Shown here: positions 36,818 through 51,865 of the stretch, piece after piece
Position numbering within the stretch: position 1 is the first letter of the stretch
Layout of the letters: the number at the start of each line of letters is the position of its first letter
NCBI RefSeq assembly: GCF_910589235.1
Contig: NC_060965.1
Span: forward strand, 5,463,197-5,527,196
Direction: 5' to 3'
Length of the DNA: 64,000 nt
DNA from: Vespa crabro
Lineage: Eukaryota > Arthropoda > Insecta > Hymenoptera > Vespidae
Notes under the pieces: generated by a model
Told to the model about the DNA's origin: nothing
The model's database searches: none
The model's input: only the letters and a program-made list of their open reading frames with translations
Position numbers and translations under genes: made by a program

Positions 36818-37655
36818 TAATAGTAATATCGAATAAATAAATGATTTTGTCATAATAAAATAATAAATAATTAAAGGATATGATAATTCGTTGTAGCAAA
36901 TATTATGAAAGATCGTAATTTTGTGAAAATAAAATTATCCTCGATTATGAAATCGTCAAAAACCGGTAAAGGATCGTCTTATGGAAACTTTTGAATCCTT
37001 CGTATTATCTCATCGAAGCACGTTTCCTTCGTGGACTTCCGACAGAACCGCAAATGGCATCTTCAGATGGAGAAACACCATCTGTTGAATTCTAATCTAC
37101 CCGGTGTCCCATTTTAGCGTGTCGATAAACGATTCTCTTCATAGCAAACCGTTACATTCAAGAATGAACATTCATTCGAATGCAACTTGTACACACAACG
37201 TGTCGATTATTCTTTACTTTTATTGGCCGATCGGTTCTTTGAACTTTCAACTTTTAATTAATCGTTCGAACACTCGATAGTCTCTTTCTAGAATGTTATA
37301 GTTTATTTAACAAAAAACACTTTGTAATTATTTTCCAATGGATTGAGATAATGAAACGAATGTTGAAAATTTAATAATATTTTCTTCATTTCAAAACTCA
37401 AACAACAAAATGTTGAAATAAATATATGAAGCTTTTTAAAAAATAAAACAGAGAAGGATCAAGTTCCGATAATCTTCTTTTATCTTATATCGATTTAAAA
37501 ATGGAATATCTTTTCACGATTTAAAATAACGTTAAATCTATTCGTAATATATTCCTTTGTCTACATGGTTATTACAACAAAGAACTTTAATTATCTTAAA
37601 CACGGGCACTCTTTATCAGCACCAAGGGATTTAACTGAAACTACACGAGGAGAAA

Positions 37656-37718
<63 letters not shown>

Positions 37719-38112
37719 TGAGAGAGAAAGAAAGAAAGAGAGAAAGAGTGTGATCTTTTGTGAATAGAATGATATTCATACAGACGTATTCGTTAGAGTT
37801 CATTGAACTTACACGATTATTTGGTTAACTGTACTTATGAATTATTAGTTGTATATAGGGTTCTAAACAGCTTCTAGATGAGAACACGTAACTTTATCTT
37901 TCTCTCTCTCTCTCTCTTCTCTCTTTCTATCTCTATCTATCTCTATCTATCCCTCTCTATCACACTTCTCTTTAATTTCTAATCTATCTAAATACGATCG
38001 ATCGTCTAACTTCTTTCATTTCAAAAATATTTGAATATTTATGAAGGAGAAGATGAAGTCTTACATATGTTAAATCTTCAAGAACTCAAAAATATTCTTT
38101 GTAGAATTCTAA

Positions 38113-38177
<65 letters not shown>

Positions 38178-38539
38178 TCTAATAATAATCACATGACTCA
38201 AGATTAACTTGGTAGTCGTTCGTAGGGCATGCGTAGAAATAAAAATTGTCGATGCATCGTGGAAAAACTGGCGACGCAGGTGATGGTAAACGACCGGAAG
38301 ACCTTGAGACGTCTGCCGGCAGTGAAAAGCGAAGACTCGCGAGCGAGTTGGCTTGTGTCTCACTAAACTATACCCTTCATTCATCGAGTAAGTCACGCTC
38401 GTTGTACGACGCTGTGAGAATTTTTAATCCGACTTAACCGTGACGAGAGAGAGGTAGTATGTACCTTCGCTGAAAGTAAAAGACCCCGACAACGAGTGCC
38501 ACAGCAAACGAATACATAGCGAAGAACGAACAAAAAAAG

Positions 38540-38570
<31 letters not shown>

Positions 38571-41370
38571 AACAAAGAAAAAAGAAAAAAGCAATCTCAC
38601 GACGACAGCGACGAGAGAAAAATGTTCGTTCGTATTAATAACGATCTATTTTCTTTTCCCTTCCCTTCTTTCCTCCTTTTTTTCTTCCTCTTTTCAAACA
38701 AAAATTCATTTCTCAAAAATATAAAGATGTACCCAAACAGATAGATAAGAACAAAAATGCGAATAGTCGGGCTTATCAGGAGATATAGAAATTAGGATAT
38801 TGGAAAAAAAAAGAAAAAAAAAGAAACGGAAAAAAAAGAAGAAAAATATATTTTGCATTTTTCCGATCGGTACGTACATCTACGAGACTTAGATCGTTCG
38901 ATATCGACTGAGAAGATAGTGGTATCGAAAAGAAAAAAAAAAAAAGAAAGAAAAAGAAAAAAAAACAAAAGGAATAGAAAAGAAAAGCGAAAAAGAAAAA
39001 AAGAAAAAGAAAAAAAAATAGTATTTACTAACCTGAAGCGAAGGCCACGATAACTAGAAGCAGCGTAGCGATCTTCATGTTGCCGTGCGACTAATCGTAC
39101 GATCAAGCAGTCGTTTCCGTTTCCGACTGTCGGAATACACCGGATGTTAATGTTAGGGTCGCGTTCTCGGACTGGCCTCGCGCTGCGTCGGGGGCCCCCT
39201 TAAGAGTCTTCTGGCCGGATCCAAGAGGAGGGGGTCGTTGAAGATGATTCACTGGCAGTAGCCTAGAGGAGGACGGACGAAGGCACCAAGGGACGCTCGA
39301 ACTATCGTTTGGAAAACGGGTGGGGAGAGTATAGAGCTTTATAGAGAGAGAGAGATAGAGAGAGAGATAGAGAAAGAGAAATTTTGCCGAGTGGAGAGGG
39401 ACAACTCAGACGAAGAGAAGATGAAGATGACGTCGAAGGATCGATTCTTACCTTGCGTCGATGACGATCCCAATGTATGGTCTACCAAGTGAGAAACTAA
39501 AATGGATTGTTAAAAAATTCTATAGGACGAGTTAGTAAAAAAGAAAAAGAGAAAGAAAAAAAAAGAAAAAGAAAGAAAGAAAGAAGAAGAAGAAGAAGAA
39601 GAAGAAGTTACCACAGTGTATATGTGTTACGTCTATGTGTATAAGGTTCATGGTACATAGAGTAGGTTCGTTGACTTTAAGAAAAAGAGTTGCCTTGGAT
39701 CAAATGTAGTAGTAGCGTAAAATCGTTTCGATTCGCTTCGATCATCTTGAATTTATTTTGGAATGTTTTTCTCCCCCTCCCATCTCCTTTTCTTTTTAAC
39801 ATCGATCATTCCGATAAATTGGAATTCGTATAAGGTTTTCGTTTCTATTTATTTCTTTTTCTTTCCTTTTTTTCTTTTTTTTAATCATAAATTTTTAATA
39901 TAGCCGATTAAAGTGTATTTCAAAGATAAAAGGAGAAGGAGGGGGGAAATAGGAATGAAAAAAGAAAAATAAATAGAGAGAGAAAAAAAAAGAAAGAAAC
40001 AAAATCTCCAAGATCGATTAGATATGATCTCATTGATCAAAAATCTTTATATAATCAAACGTTTAATATCACGTATTAATAGGAAATTTCTAAATATCAA
40101 ATAAGATCGAAAGGATAATTCTTATGAAATAAATTTTCATTCCTGATGGAATGCCAGTTCTTCGCTGGTCTATCGGTGAGCCTATCGACACGGTAGGCCG
40201 CAAAAAGATTTCAGTCTCAAGGTAGGCTTCATTTCTGACCGCGTCTTCTCGCTCGAGATCACCTGCTGCTGTTGCTGTTGCTGATGGTACATATCGTCCA
40301 GTCCAGTTTTCTCTTCAGCACCAACTATCGTGTATACTTTGGTTACAATATAGAACCGGTACCTCGTACCCTAGAAAAGCTACGTATCTTCTTCTACATC
40401 TTCTTCTTCTTCTTCTGTTCTTTTTCTTCTTATTCTTATCTTAACTATCGTCTCTTTTGCTCATAGCCCATCGTCGGATCAATGATCATACACAGCGAGT
40501 TATTTCTGTTACGAGCTGTGTGCGGGCATCCCTAAAAAAAGATTCTCGCGTGACATTCGAGACCTACCGCACTAGGAAACTTCTTCTTTCGTTCCTACAC
40601 TTCTACATGAAGAACATGAAAACTTATTACAATAAAGAACTGATCCTGTAACGAGAAGACTCACGGCTTAGATCTCTTAGGATTGATTCTTGACTATTAC
40701 TAATTTTTATCGAACGATCGTACGATTTTATCCAATGACGTTCGTTATTAAAAATGATCGAACGTTGTTGTACATAAAAAAAGAAGAAAAAAAAAATTAA
40801 GAAAAATAAGAAACAAAACAAATTTTTTTAATTCTAATTTAAAACAAATGTACGTCGTAATAAATATCTATTATTTATTTGAATTTGATCATCGATGAGG
40901 TAACGCGTTAAATTTGTTTCCTTTTTTTTTCCTTTTCTTTTTTTTATGATTCTAATAGCGCAAACTAATCTTTTTTAAATAAGGAATCAATAAAACTTCC
41001 AATCAATTTGCCTAATCATTTTTACAAAAGTTATGTAAGAATATTGATTATTCAAATACCGTTCCGTTAGTTAAGAAATTAACATAACGCTAATTCATTC
41101 GATCATGGACAAGAGTTCATTAGCCTCGAAACATTCAACAACACTTTCCTGTTTAAACGTATGAGACTTGGAAAAGCAAACGAGTTAACGTAGGCATCGT
41201 CTTTTATCGCGATGCCATTCGGACAGTCGTGTACGTGGCGGCTCCTTGTCGCCTCTAAGTTCTCACGACCCTGCTGAATCACCGGTAGCAAGTATTTTTC
41301 TTGACTTTCAGCCTATCTCATCGTCTATTTTATTTTGTTCTTTTTTTTTACTTTACTGATCTTGATTTAT

Positions 41371-41421
<51 letters not shown>

Positions 41422-41639
41422 TCTCTCTTTCTCTCTTTCTCTCTTTCAAAGATTTAAAAACAGTTAATTTTAGAGAGAGAGAGAGAGGGCAAATTTATTC
41501 CATCAAATAAAAGAATATATAATAATTCTAAAGTAAATATATTCAGTTAATTAGAAATTACGTAATTCAGAGAAAGAAATTAATAAATCAATAAATTGAA
41601 AAAAGGAAGAAAAACAACAATTTGACAAATGTCTCCTTT

Positions 41640-41703
<64 letters not shown>

Positions 41704-43355
41704 TTACATAAATATATCAAAGAAATGTGGTGTGTTGAAAGAGAAATTTATAGAAGGTCAACAAAATGGCGGAAGTCAGTGATGTCCCTCTTCAAAAGAG
41801 CGAAGACACACAAGGGTCCATGGTTAAATCATGGTTTTATCTTTACCTTGGCGTAGGTCAGTTTAACAGGTCACGCCTACCCACCGGCGTATTTCCCATG
41901 GGAATTCAACGAGTGTACTCGAATGCACTCGAATGCACTTAGAGAGAGCTCCGGCAAAGTGGCCAATGGGGGTCGAACTGTGTTCGTGGTCGAGCTGATG
42001 CTTTAGCCGGGAGCTGGATCCTGGATAAACAAGCACGAGTCTCTTCTTCTTTTACTTCGTTCTCTCTCTCTCTCTCTTTCTCATACTCTCTTTCTCATAC
42101 TCTCTTTCTCTCTTTCTCTCTTTATCTCGGTCTCTTTCTCACAAGCAACTTCTCACAAACGAGCCTCGGAGGGTTTTCGCCTGTTTTTTGCCAAAATAAA
42201 AGCAACGAAGGGCTTTCGAGGCAACCAGCCGATGCGACGGCTAAGAAGGAGTAGAAGAAGAAGAGATGGAGGAGGAGGAGGTGGAGGAGGAGGAGGAGGA
42301 GGAGGAGGAGGAGGAGGAAGACGAGGAGGAGAAGAAGAAGGAGGATGAGGAGAGGATGCTACAGGAGGATTCTCGCCGAGGTCTATTTCAGGCCCTGCCA
42401 GCGATCGCTATGTAAGGCCCTCTTCTCTCTCTCTCTCTCTCACTCTTTCTCTTTTGCTTTCTTTCTCTTTTTCTCTCTCTCTCTCCCTCTCTCTCTTCTA
42501 TATATCCTTTCTTTCTTTCTTTCTTTCTTTCTTCCTTCGTCTCCCATCATCCACCACCACCACCACCACCACCTCCTCCTCCTCCTCCTCCTCCTTCTCC
42601 TCCTCCTCCTCATCTTCCTTCTCTCTCTTGCATACAGAGATCTTGGTTTTAGCGCGCGAACAACCTCGCTTCGAGAGACGATCGGTGGGACTCATAGGCC
42701 CCTGGAGGCTCTTCGTCGACTCTTCCATTTTGATACTACAATACTAGGACAGTGATCCTCATATCGTACTTTCATATATTTTACAACGATATATCGTATA
42801 GTAATTAGTGTCAATGAGATAATTATATATTTTTAACGTTGGTTGAGATTCGTTCGGAATTTTTTTTTTTTTTTTTTCTATCAAATTCGAGGGACCAAGT
42901 TTGTTGCTAGGCGTTACCCACGAAAGTTAATTATTTTTGTTCTGTGTTTCTTTTTTTTTAGTTCTATCCTTTTTTTCTTCTTCTTCTTCACGAGCCTCCC
43001 CTTTTCTTTCTTCTTTTTTGTCCTAAGTTATTCAGTTACGAGTATGCGAAAGTTAATCAAGAAAGACCCATCATATATTCTTCTTTTCGTATTTCTATAT
43101 TTTCTTATTTTCTTTCTTTATCTTTTCACTTTTGGTCTATTCTTATAATTCACTTTGAATAGTTCAGCATCTTTTTTTTGTTATTCCTTATCTCAAAATG
43201 GACTTTGTTAAACGCAATGATCTTCATCTGTGCTTCGAATCGATTTGATTTTGACCGTGACAACTGGTCCAAAATCAAAAGATATTACATTTGGTTCGGA
43301 AAACAAGGTCTCACGTAAGATTTGATTTTTCTTTTCTTTCTTATTCAGAAGAATA

Positions 43356-43437
<82 letters not shown>

Positions 43438-44612
43438 GTTTTCTCCTTATTTTTTTTTTATAATGAATATATTATATCGATTAGTTCGATTAATATGAAA
43501 TCAAGTTGAGAACTTAATGTATATATTTCTTTAGAACAGATCTCGTTGCTTATGTACTCACACCTTGCTGTGTTCGTTCTGTCCCATGGATATATATTTA
43601 GACAGTTTGTTTCCCGTGAGATTTAATGCGATTATACGACGCCGCCACGAAAGATCCGCGTCTTTCCTTCGGAGAAAGAGGAGTCGGAAATGTAAAAAGG
43701 AGAAGAAGTAGAAGGAGAAAAAAGAAGGAAGATGAGGATAAGGGTGGAACATAATCTCTTGCTGTCCGCTAAATCATCGTCACACATCATTCTTTCTCTC
43801 TTTCTTTTTTAAATAAGAAAACTTTACTACATTGCCAGAGTAATAATACTTACAAATATTTCCAGTTATTATATTACTAATTACATTAACAGTCATTGGA
43901 TATCTCATTATTTTTTATTTTTCTTTCTTTTTTTTATTTTTTTTTTTTTATTTTTTTTTTTTTGGTTAATCTTTCGTTTTATTTATCACGTTCAATTAAA
44001 TTTATTCGGTTTATTCGACAATACAACTGCAAATGTGTTTGTTCAGATTTTATACAATTTTGATTCTTTTTTTTGTCTTTTTTTTATTGGATTAGGAATA
44101 TTTAGGTATGGTCTTAGGTTTCATTTTTTTTTCTTTTCGAATTGGTAATCTAAATAGATTTAGAAATAGGATTAGAAATATTGTGACATATCTAATTGTT
44201 TTATTCCCTTTTATTTTCTATACACACACAAATATCCATTTATTATTATAGAATATATTTATAATAGATTTACTTTACTTTGTTTGTATTTCAATCTCCT
44301 TTTACATTGGATTAAGAAATTATTCTATATTTTTCTATTTCTATATACTAACTATATATATAAATATATATACGTGCTACGTTATTTCTACTATAGCTAT
44401 ACAATGTAATGTCTCAGTATAATAAATTAGATCGTTATTCTCTTTGTATCTTGACTGCTGCCGGGTACGAAACAGACGATGCATAATCACCGATAGAAGG
44501 CAGGAATGGATGATAATAACAGCCATGGTCAACTTAGAGTCGCCTCTCTTCTCATCTTCTTCTTCTGTTACGTGCAACGAGTACATGAGTATGACCTAGA
44601 ACCTGAAACCGT

Positions 44613-44658
<46 letters not shown>

Positions 44659-46301
44659 ACTCACTCTCTCTCTCTCCCTCTCTCTCTCTCTCTTTCTCTT
44701 TCTCTTTCTCCCTTTTCTCGTGTATCCGACCTCGAGTACCATGATAAAACTTATCCCTTTGAAGTTACCTTCAAAGAAAAGCGAATCTCTTCTCGATCAC
44801 CATTAAGATCCAAGCTTATCCCCATGAATTTATAGACACTCCTGAAGATTGGTCTGCTTCAATAGAAAAAAAAAAATATCGAATACGATGTGAAATAACG
44901 ATCGTCCATAGTAATAAGTAATGATCGAAATCATAGGGTTCAATCTCTTTAAGGGCATTATCTGTGCCTTAAGTTCAAGAGAATCATCTGGGTCTACCTT
45001 CGTTTATCTCTGTCTTGACCTTGAATACGTAATTTAATATTTAACACGCATGAGAATAAATTCATTCGCTTGTTTTTCTTCAAACTTGTTCTATCTATAT
45101 TTCCTTTTCTTTTTCTCCTTTCTCTCTCTCTCTCTCTCTCTCTCTATTTTCTCTTTATTTCGAGATGTTGTTTCGCTAAGAAGAATCTGATAGGACTAGA
45201 AGAGAAGAAAGATACACGATTAGAACGGTATAGGTCATCCTCCGAAAGATCAAGACCTTCGAAACCTAATTTTCTCGTGTCTAGATTTGCCTTCTTGGTA
45301 AACTCGTTAGACTCAAGATTTATGCCAACGGGTATTCTATTTTAAGGAACCTATATCTAAAAGATATAGTTTCTCATCATACCAAATGTCCTTTGTTAAG
45401 AATAACATTCTTAATTTTGTCTTTTTATTTTCTTTTCCATCTTCTTTCTTTTTTTCTTTATGATATAAGCAATTAACATAAACAATTTTCTTAATAGAAA
45501 ATTGAAACGTTAACATGCCCTTTTTATTCAAAGTTTAATCGTTTAATTTGATACGATTATTATTTGATATTGTTTTTTTTTTTTTTTTTTTTTTCTAATA
45601 TATCTGATGATAACGATGATATCTGATATATTCGATATTTTACGTTTTATCGAATCTATTCACTTTTACAATAATTATTTAACATTGTTAATCTTATTTG
45701 ATTTATCTATCGATATATGATGAAAATAAATAGTTTTTCTTTATGGCACAAGTTATAATATCAATATATTTATCATTCGACGTTTAGATGTCCGTTGATT
45801 TTTTAGTACTATAATAAATTAGTCTATTTTATTTATCTAGACATTCGTTTTTACTATAAAATCCTATCACTATCGACGATTGTAACCTATCATAAATCGT
45901 AAATGAGAGGAACGTTTTTCCTTAGAATGTTAAGTTGTATCTTAGAAAGACGTGATATCATCGAGTAACAAAGTATAGAGATAGACGATTGGTACGTGAG
46001 TAACGTGGAATAAATTAGCAAGGACTTGTCGTTCGTCGACATTTACACGACATTATTAAGGAGATTCACGTCGGTCTAGAAATAGCTCAATATGAAAATA
46101 GCATTCCTTCCGTTGCAAGGAAGTAATACAGATAAGGATAAGATATTTTAATAATTTTACTTATGGAATGTGTTCAAATATAGTTAGACGATTTTTGAAC
46201 GTATTGATCCCCACCTAAGAAAAAAAAAAAAAGAAAAAGGAAAGAAAAAAAAAGAATAAAGAAAAGAAGAAAAAGAAGAAGAAGAAGAAGAAGAAGAAGA
46301 A

Positions 46302-46348
<47 letters not shown>

Positions 46349-48747
46349 AGAAGAAGCAGAAGAAAAAAGAAACTTGTCGAGTAGTTACGTACATTCTATC
46401 GAAGAATGGCTTGAAGAATTCTTCGAAGAAGCGGTCGTTGAAACTGGTAGAAGAAGCCAAGGGATTCTTTCGGCCCTTTTCCGTACCCGACGAGCTCGTA
46501 AAAAAGGGCCAGGAGACCTTGGATTGGAGGAGGAATGCAAATCCAGACCGGTCACGAATATATTCTAACGTGAGGGCCTTTACTTCGTGCGAGCAACCAA
46601 CTGGTGCACGATCCTTTAACTGAACTTCATTTCGTTCTTCCGATCGATACATTACCAAAAGCTTTTATACCTTGCTCTCGTTAATCGTTTAAAGTGTCCA
46701 TTATACCGTCTTTTCTTCTGCGGGAATAAAAAGTATAAGAAATTATATCGCGTTAAGAGAAATCTAATCTTTTAAGTTAGAAAATAAATGCAATTAGCGA
46801 GCTACGAAAGTGAACTTTCGTGTAACGCAAAATCGTTTCGTTGAATTTTACGATCGAATGTGTCTGTTCTTTTTTATTTTTTTTTCCCTCCCCTTTTCAT
46901 CTTTTTTCTTGCTTTCTTTCTTTTTTTTTTTCTTTTTTACTTTTTGAACTTCCAAGGACATTCTGCATTATGATAGTTAAGGGCTAAGTACTATTTCGAG
47001 ATGAAAATTTACGATTCCTTTTTTTATAAAATATTACATTTAGATAAATTCAGTATATATTTGTATTAAATCCAGTAAATGATCCAAAAAAAAAAATGTT
47101 TACCTCTAAGTAAAATTTGAATCGATTGTTCGTCACTTTTGTCATTCACTAGGTTCATGAGTTTAGAACGTTTTAGAATGTTTTAGAATGTTTCCTTTTT
47201 TTATTATTATTATTTTTCCTTCCTCTTCTTCTTTCAAATTAATATATTTGGAAAAAAAATATGGTGTACCGAAGAGAAGAGAAATAGCTAATTTAGTCAA
47301 GTCATTAATAGGATTCGAATGGAAAGAATGACGGAACTTCAGTAAGTATCTTACGGGACAAGTCTGAGACGTGAGCTCGGTCAGACGTAATTTCTCGAGG
47401 ATTTCTCAAGAGGTGAGAGAGAAGTTCGCGGTCAAGGCTCCTCGGTTCAAGTCATTGACATCGGTGTTGCTCGCACGAACAGACTGATGCTGTCCATTAC
47501 ACCGGGTGCTCGATAAATTCACGTATATATCGAATTTGATAGTCGTCAAATTATTCGAAAAGTATTTCTTATAAAGGAAATATCCAATGAATATATCCTA
47601 TTGCTTCAACGCTAATCGGAAATCATTTTCTAACGTTCACTTCATCGATTTTATCAATGCTTGTTTAACATTGTAGATACACTGTCATCTAATGTTTACA
47701 TGTAAGTTATAAGAACAACTTTTAAATTATATTTTCACATCGTTCTTTTCTTAATAAAAAAAAAAAAAAAAAAAAAAAACAAAAAAAAAATGTACATATA
47801 TATAAATAGATTTCATTAGAAATTTCTTCTTCATTTTTCGATTATTTTATAATAATTTGTAACAATCAAATGTCGTTCAAGTAAATCTAAAAAGTATTAT
47901 ATCGTCGTTATCATTATTAATTCATATTACGTGTTTATCCAACACATACATACGTATGAGAAAGAAGAAATGTAATTTGTAATATTAGAAATTTTTTACT
48001 CATACGTTTAGAATTGGTCGAACTATTATTAAAATTAAATATTATTCGAGTAAAATAAGGAAAAAAAAATTATTATATATCATTAGAATAATATTATTTT
48101 CATTATATACTTCATAAAATTTAACGCTTATGGGATGTAATAAAGGCTATCTATCTAATTCACATACATAAACGTACACTCTCACATATATGCGCGTGCG
48201 GACGCGCGCGCACACACATACATATGCACATTTGGTCGCACATAACGAGAAAATTAACGTTTTAAGATCTCACATAATGATCGTCATCATTGAGATCTAG
48301 CTGATTCTTACTATAATAGCGTTACACGGCGAAACGTCTCCATGCGATTTCCACGTACGCTGATTACTTCGTTTTAATACCAAGCAGGCTCTACCTATAC
48401 CGATAAACCAACCATTTTCTTTTTCTTTTCTTTTCTCTTTTCTTTTTTTTCTGTTTTTTTTTTTTTGGGACTCAGGGAATCTACTACACGGGATGAAATC
48501 TATTATCTTGAATGACTCTTATTCCTTTGCTTATTCTACGAATCAGACAGTTAACGTCCTCGAGAGGGTAAGAGGAGAGGTTTGGGAGGAGGAAGGAAGA
48601 GAGAAGAATAGAGACAGAAAGAAAGAAAAGAGGGAGAGAGAGAGACAGACAAACAGACAGAGAAAAATAGTTGCACTTTCAGTCGACACTGTCTCCATCA
48701 ACTGCATCATTTACTTTTTATTGTTTTCTTACAGCATCTCTCTCTGT

Positions 48748-48794
<47 letters not shown>

Positions 48795-48927
48795 CTGTCT
48801 CTTTCTCTCTCTCTCTCTCTCTACCTCTCTTTCTCTCCCTCTTTCTCTCTTGGATGAGAAATTGATCTTTGCCTACGAACGTGACTAAAAGAACTTTACC
48901 TCGTGGTATGTATTTATTTGTACTATA

Positions 48928-48979
<52 letters not shown>

Positions 48980-50592
48980 GATAGATATGTACATACATGT
49001 ACAAGTACGTGTAGCCTCGAAAGCGGAAGTTATTAACCATCATCGAATTGCTAATGTCTTTATCGTAGTGACATTCGATAGATGAATCCAAAATTGAATG
49101 AATGGATCAAGGAAGCTAATACAATTGTCTAACCTACCTACATTTTTATTATTGCAATTATTGCAATCATACTTGATATTTTTTTTATCAAACAAATTTT
49201 TATAAAATCATATTTATATTATATTATATTATATTGTCTTCATAAAAAAAAAGCACGTGAAAGTTAATTAATTAAATTCGAATAATAATGTTATAGCATA
49301 AGATTTGATTAATTTTAATTTTATTATCATATTATCTTTCATTTTAAACAATAAATATAAAAGGATAGATTTATCTCAAATTCAGCATTAAAATTTTTGC
49401 TCTTATAACTTTACGTAACATACATAAATATTTTTGTTCTTATTGTTGTTACTTATTAATAATTGACGTGTATCAAACTTTTTTTTCTTTATAGTGATTA
49501 CTTTTCACTTTTAATCCGTACAATTGGCAAAAATGATTAATGTCTCTTTCACGTTGTTCTCTTTTATATTTTTTTTTCTCCCCCCAATTTCCGTGGATGT
49601 TTAGTGTTTAGATAATTGCTATTACCAAAATGGGTATTGTTTTAGAAAAGTTTTAGAATAAATATGTAAAAGCGAAGATAAAGAGGATCTCTTAACATTC
49701 AAGTTAGGTGACGTACATCACCTCCGGACAAGGTTTACATCCCGAAACGATGTCAAGACGACAATGACGACGTTATAATCGTAGCTACGAAGCTTGCCAT
49801 CGCTGGTAGTAAGGATGTGCTTAGAAAATGATTAGCTATGCGCGACGCGAAGGTGTCACTTCCTCTGCTTCGACTTCCGCCCGCCGGAAACGTCCTTCCA
49901 ACAGCGGCTGAATCCTTAAATGCCGACGATCTTTCGAGGTCTCGCTCCCACAACCCTCTCTCTTTCTTTTTGTTTCTTCATCTCAATGTATTAATGTGTT
50001 ATGCGTGATACTTCAATCAATCGATTATTAAATCATCCAACTACCATTGACCTATTTCATTAATGAAGTAAATAAAAAAAAAGTTAAGAAAAAATCGACA
50101 TACAAATAGGTTTCCAATGTCGATATTTATAATCCATTAGGCATACAATTATATATATAATTTTTATTAAATATTATTTTCTTTTTATAAAATTATTATT
50201 TTTTTTGCTCTTTTTTTTTCTTTTAAATTAGAAAATCATTTAGTTTGGCAAAATTAGTTTTTCTCAATAATATATATTTCAAATAGATCGAATATATATC
50301 GACAAATTTCAACAATATTTATCTAAATCTAATTCATATTAAATATCCTTTGGATACACTTTTTCTTTCTTTTTTTCTTTCTTTTTTTAGATGAGATTAA
50401 ATAAATTCAGATGCGTATTATTGAAATATAATTATCCATATAAATCATTGATGTATATAAATTTCATTCGTGTAAGAATGAAGTTACTTTTTCGCATAAA
50501 TTTATTATCGAGAGATCAAACATATCTAAATAGATAAATAATCTCAGAAAAATTTCTTCCTATCTAAATCTTTAAAGAATATTATTTAAATT

Positions 50593-50653
<61 letters not shown>

Positions 50654-51727
50654 TATTCTTCGGATTAGAAACAAAAGATTATCTCTTCAGATCTATCTTT
50701 TAAGATATCAAACGTATTTAGATATACATTAACAAACAATCCTTTTATATCTACATCTCTGATATAACCAGATATAATTTATATTAGATAAAATTACTTT
50801 TTAAAATTAGATATAGAAATATATTATCCCAAAGTTATCTTATTTAAAGTATTTTCGTTCAAATTAAATGTAATAAATAATTTCAATACTCGATTCAATT
50901 TCTAATTTTAAATTTAAATTGAAATTATTATATTTAAAATAGAACTTCGTTTTTAAACATATAAATCTCTGGATAACGATGATCATTGATAATTTGTTTT
51001 TTTTTCTCTTTTCAATTGCCTTCGTTTCTTTTATTTTCTCCTTTTTCTTTTTTTTTGTTCGATCATAGCAATCGATATGGACTAACGAACGAAGACTTGA
51101 ACAGACGATGGAGCAATCCGGATCAATCGTTACATCCAGTGATCTATCACACGAAGGGCTTGATGGAGTACTGCACAAGGGTCCTACAAAGACCTCCTCA
51201 TGTCTTCGTAGACTATCACGGCCATTCACGGAGGAAGAACGTGTTTCTCTTCGGTTGTTCAAGGTCGAGTTCTTGGAGCGCCGCGGACAGGGCGAAACCG
51301 GACCAGCCGGTGCAGTATTTGGTAAGGGACGAAAGAGGGATCGACGAGGGTATTATTTTTAGACTCTGCGTGTATTCACTGTATATCGATGGATGCGCGT
51401 GCTTCTCGTAAATCAACGCATCGACGTCTCTCGGACGTCTTTGAAATTCTTCTTTTAAAGGCTAACAATCAATTGAAAAAACTAACAAACTAAAATCACC
51501 ATATATCATCCTTTAAAGATTACCCTTATTATTTATTAAAAGGAATAAAAGAAAAGTAAATGGTAGATTTATAATCATTACCTTTTACAATTTTTAACTA
51601 TAGATTTATTCGAATCTTCTTTTTTTCATTATTCGAATATCCAATCATCATAATTATATTTATTCATCATAATTATATTTATTAATCATAATTATATTTA
51701 TTAATTTAAAATTTATTTATTTTTAAA

Positions 51728-51770
<43 letters not shown>

Positions 51771-51821
51771 ATCGGAATTTTTGCATATAGTAATGTAGAA
51801 GTGAATTAATATATATATATA

Positions 51822-51865
<44 letters not shown>

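Noticed and set aside
40239..40466. Leu-run ORF that looks like a signal peptide ([15 protein letters not shown]...)
   Set aside because: The Leu run is a (CTG/TTG) repeat and the C-terminus is a (TTC)n repeat; no splice signals or known similarity.
44506..44835. [23 protein letters not shown]... with a signal-like start
   Set aside because: After 40 codons it becomes a (CT)n translation. There is no good donor before the repeat, so a coding exon is not supported.
46215..46370. Poly-Phe/poly-Glu ORFs
   Set aside because: Translations of the (GAA)n array.
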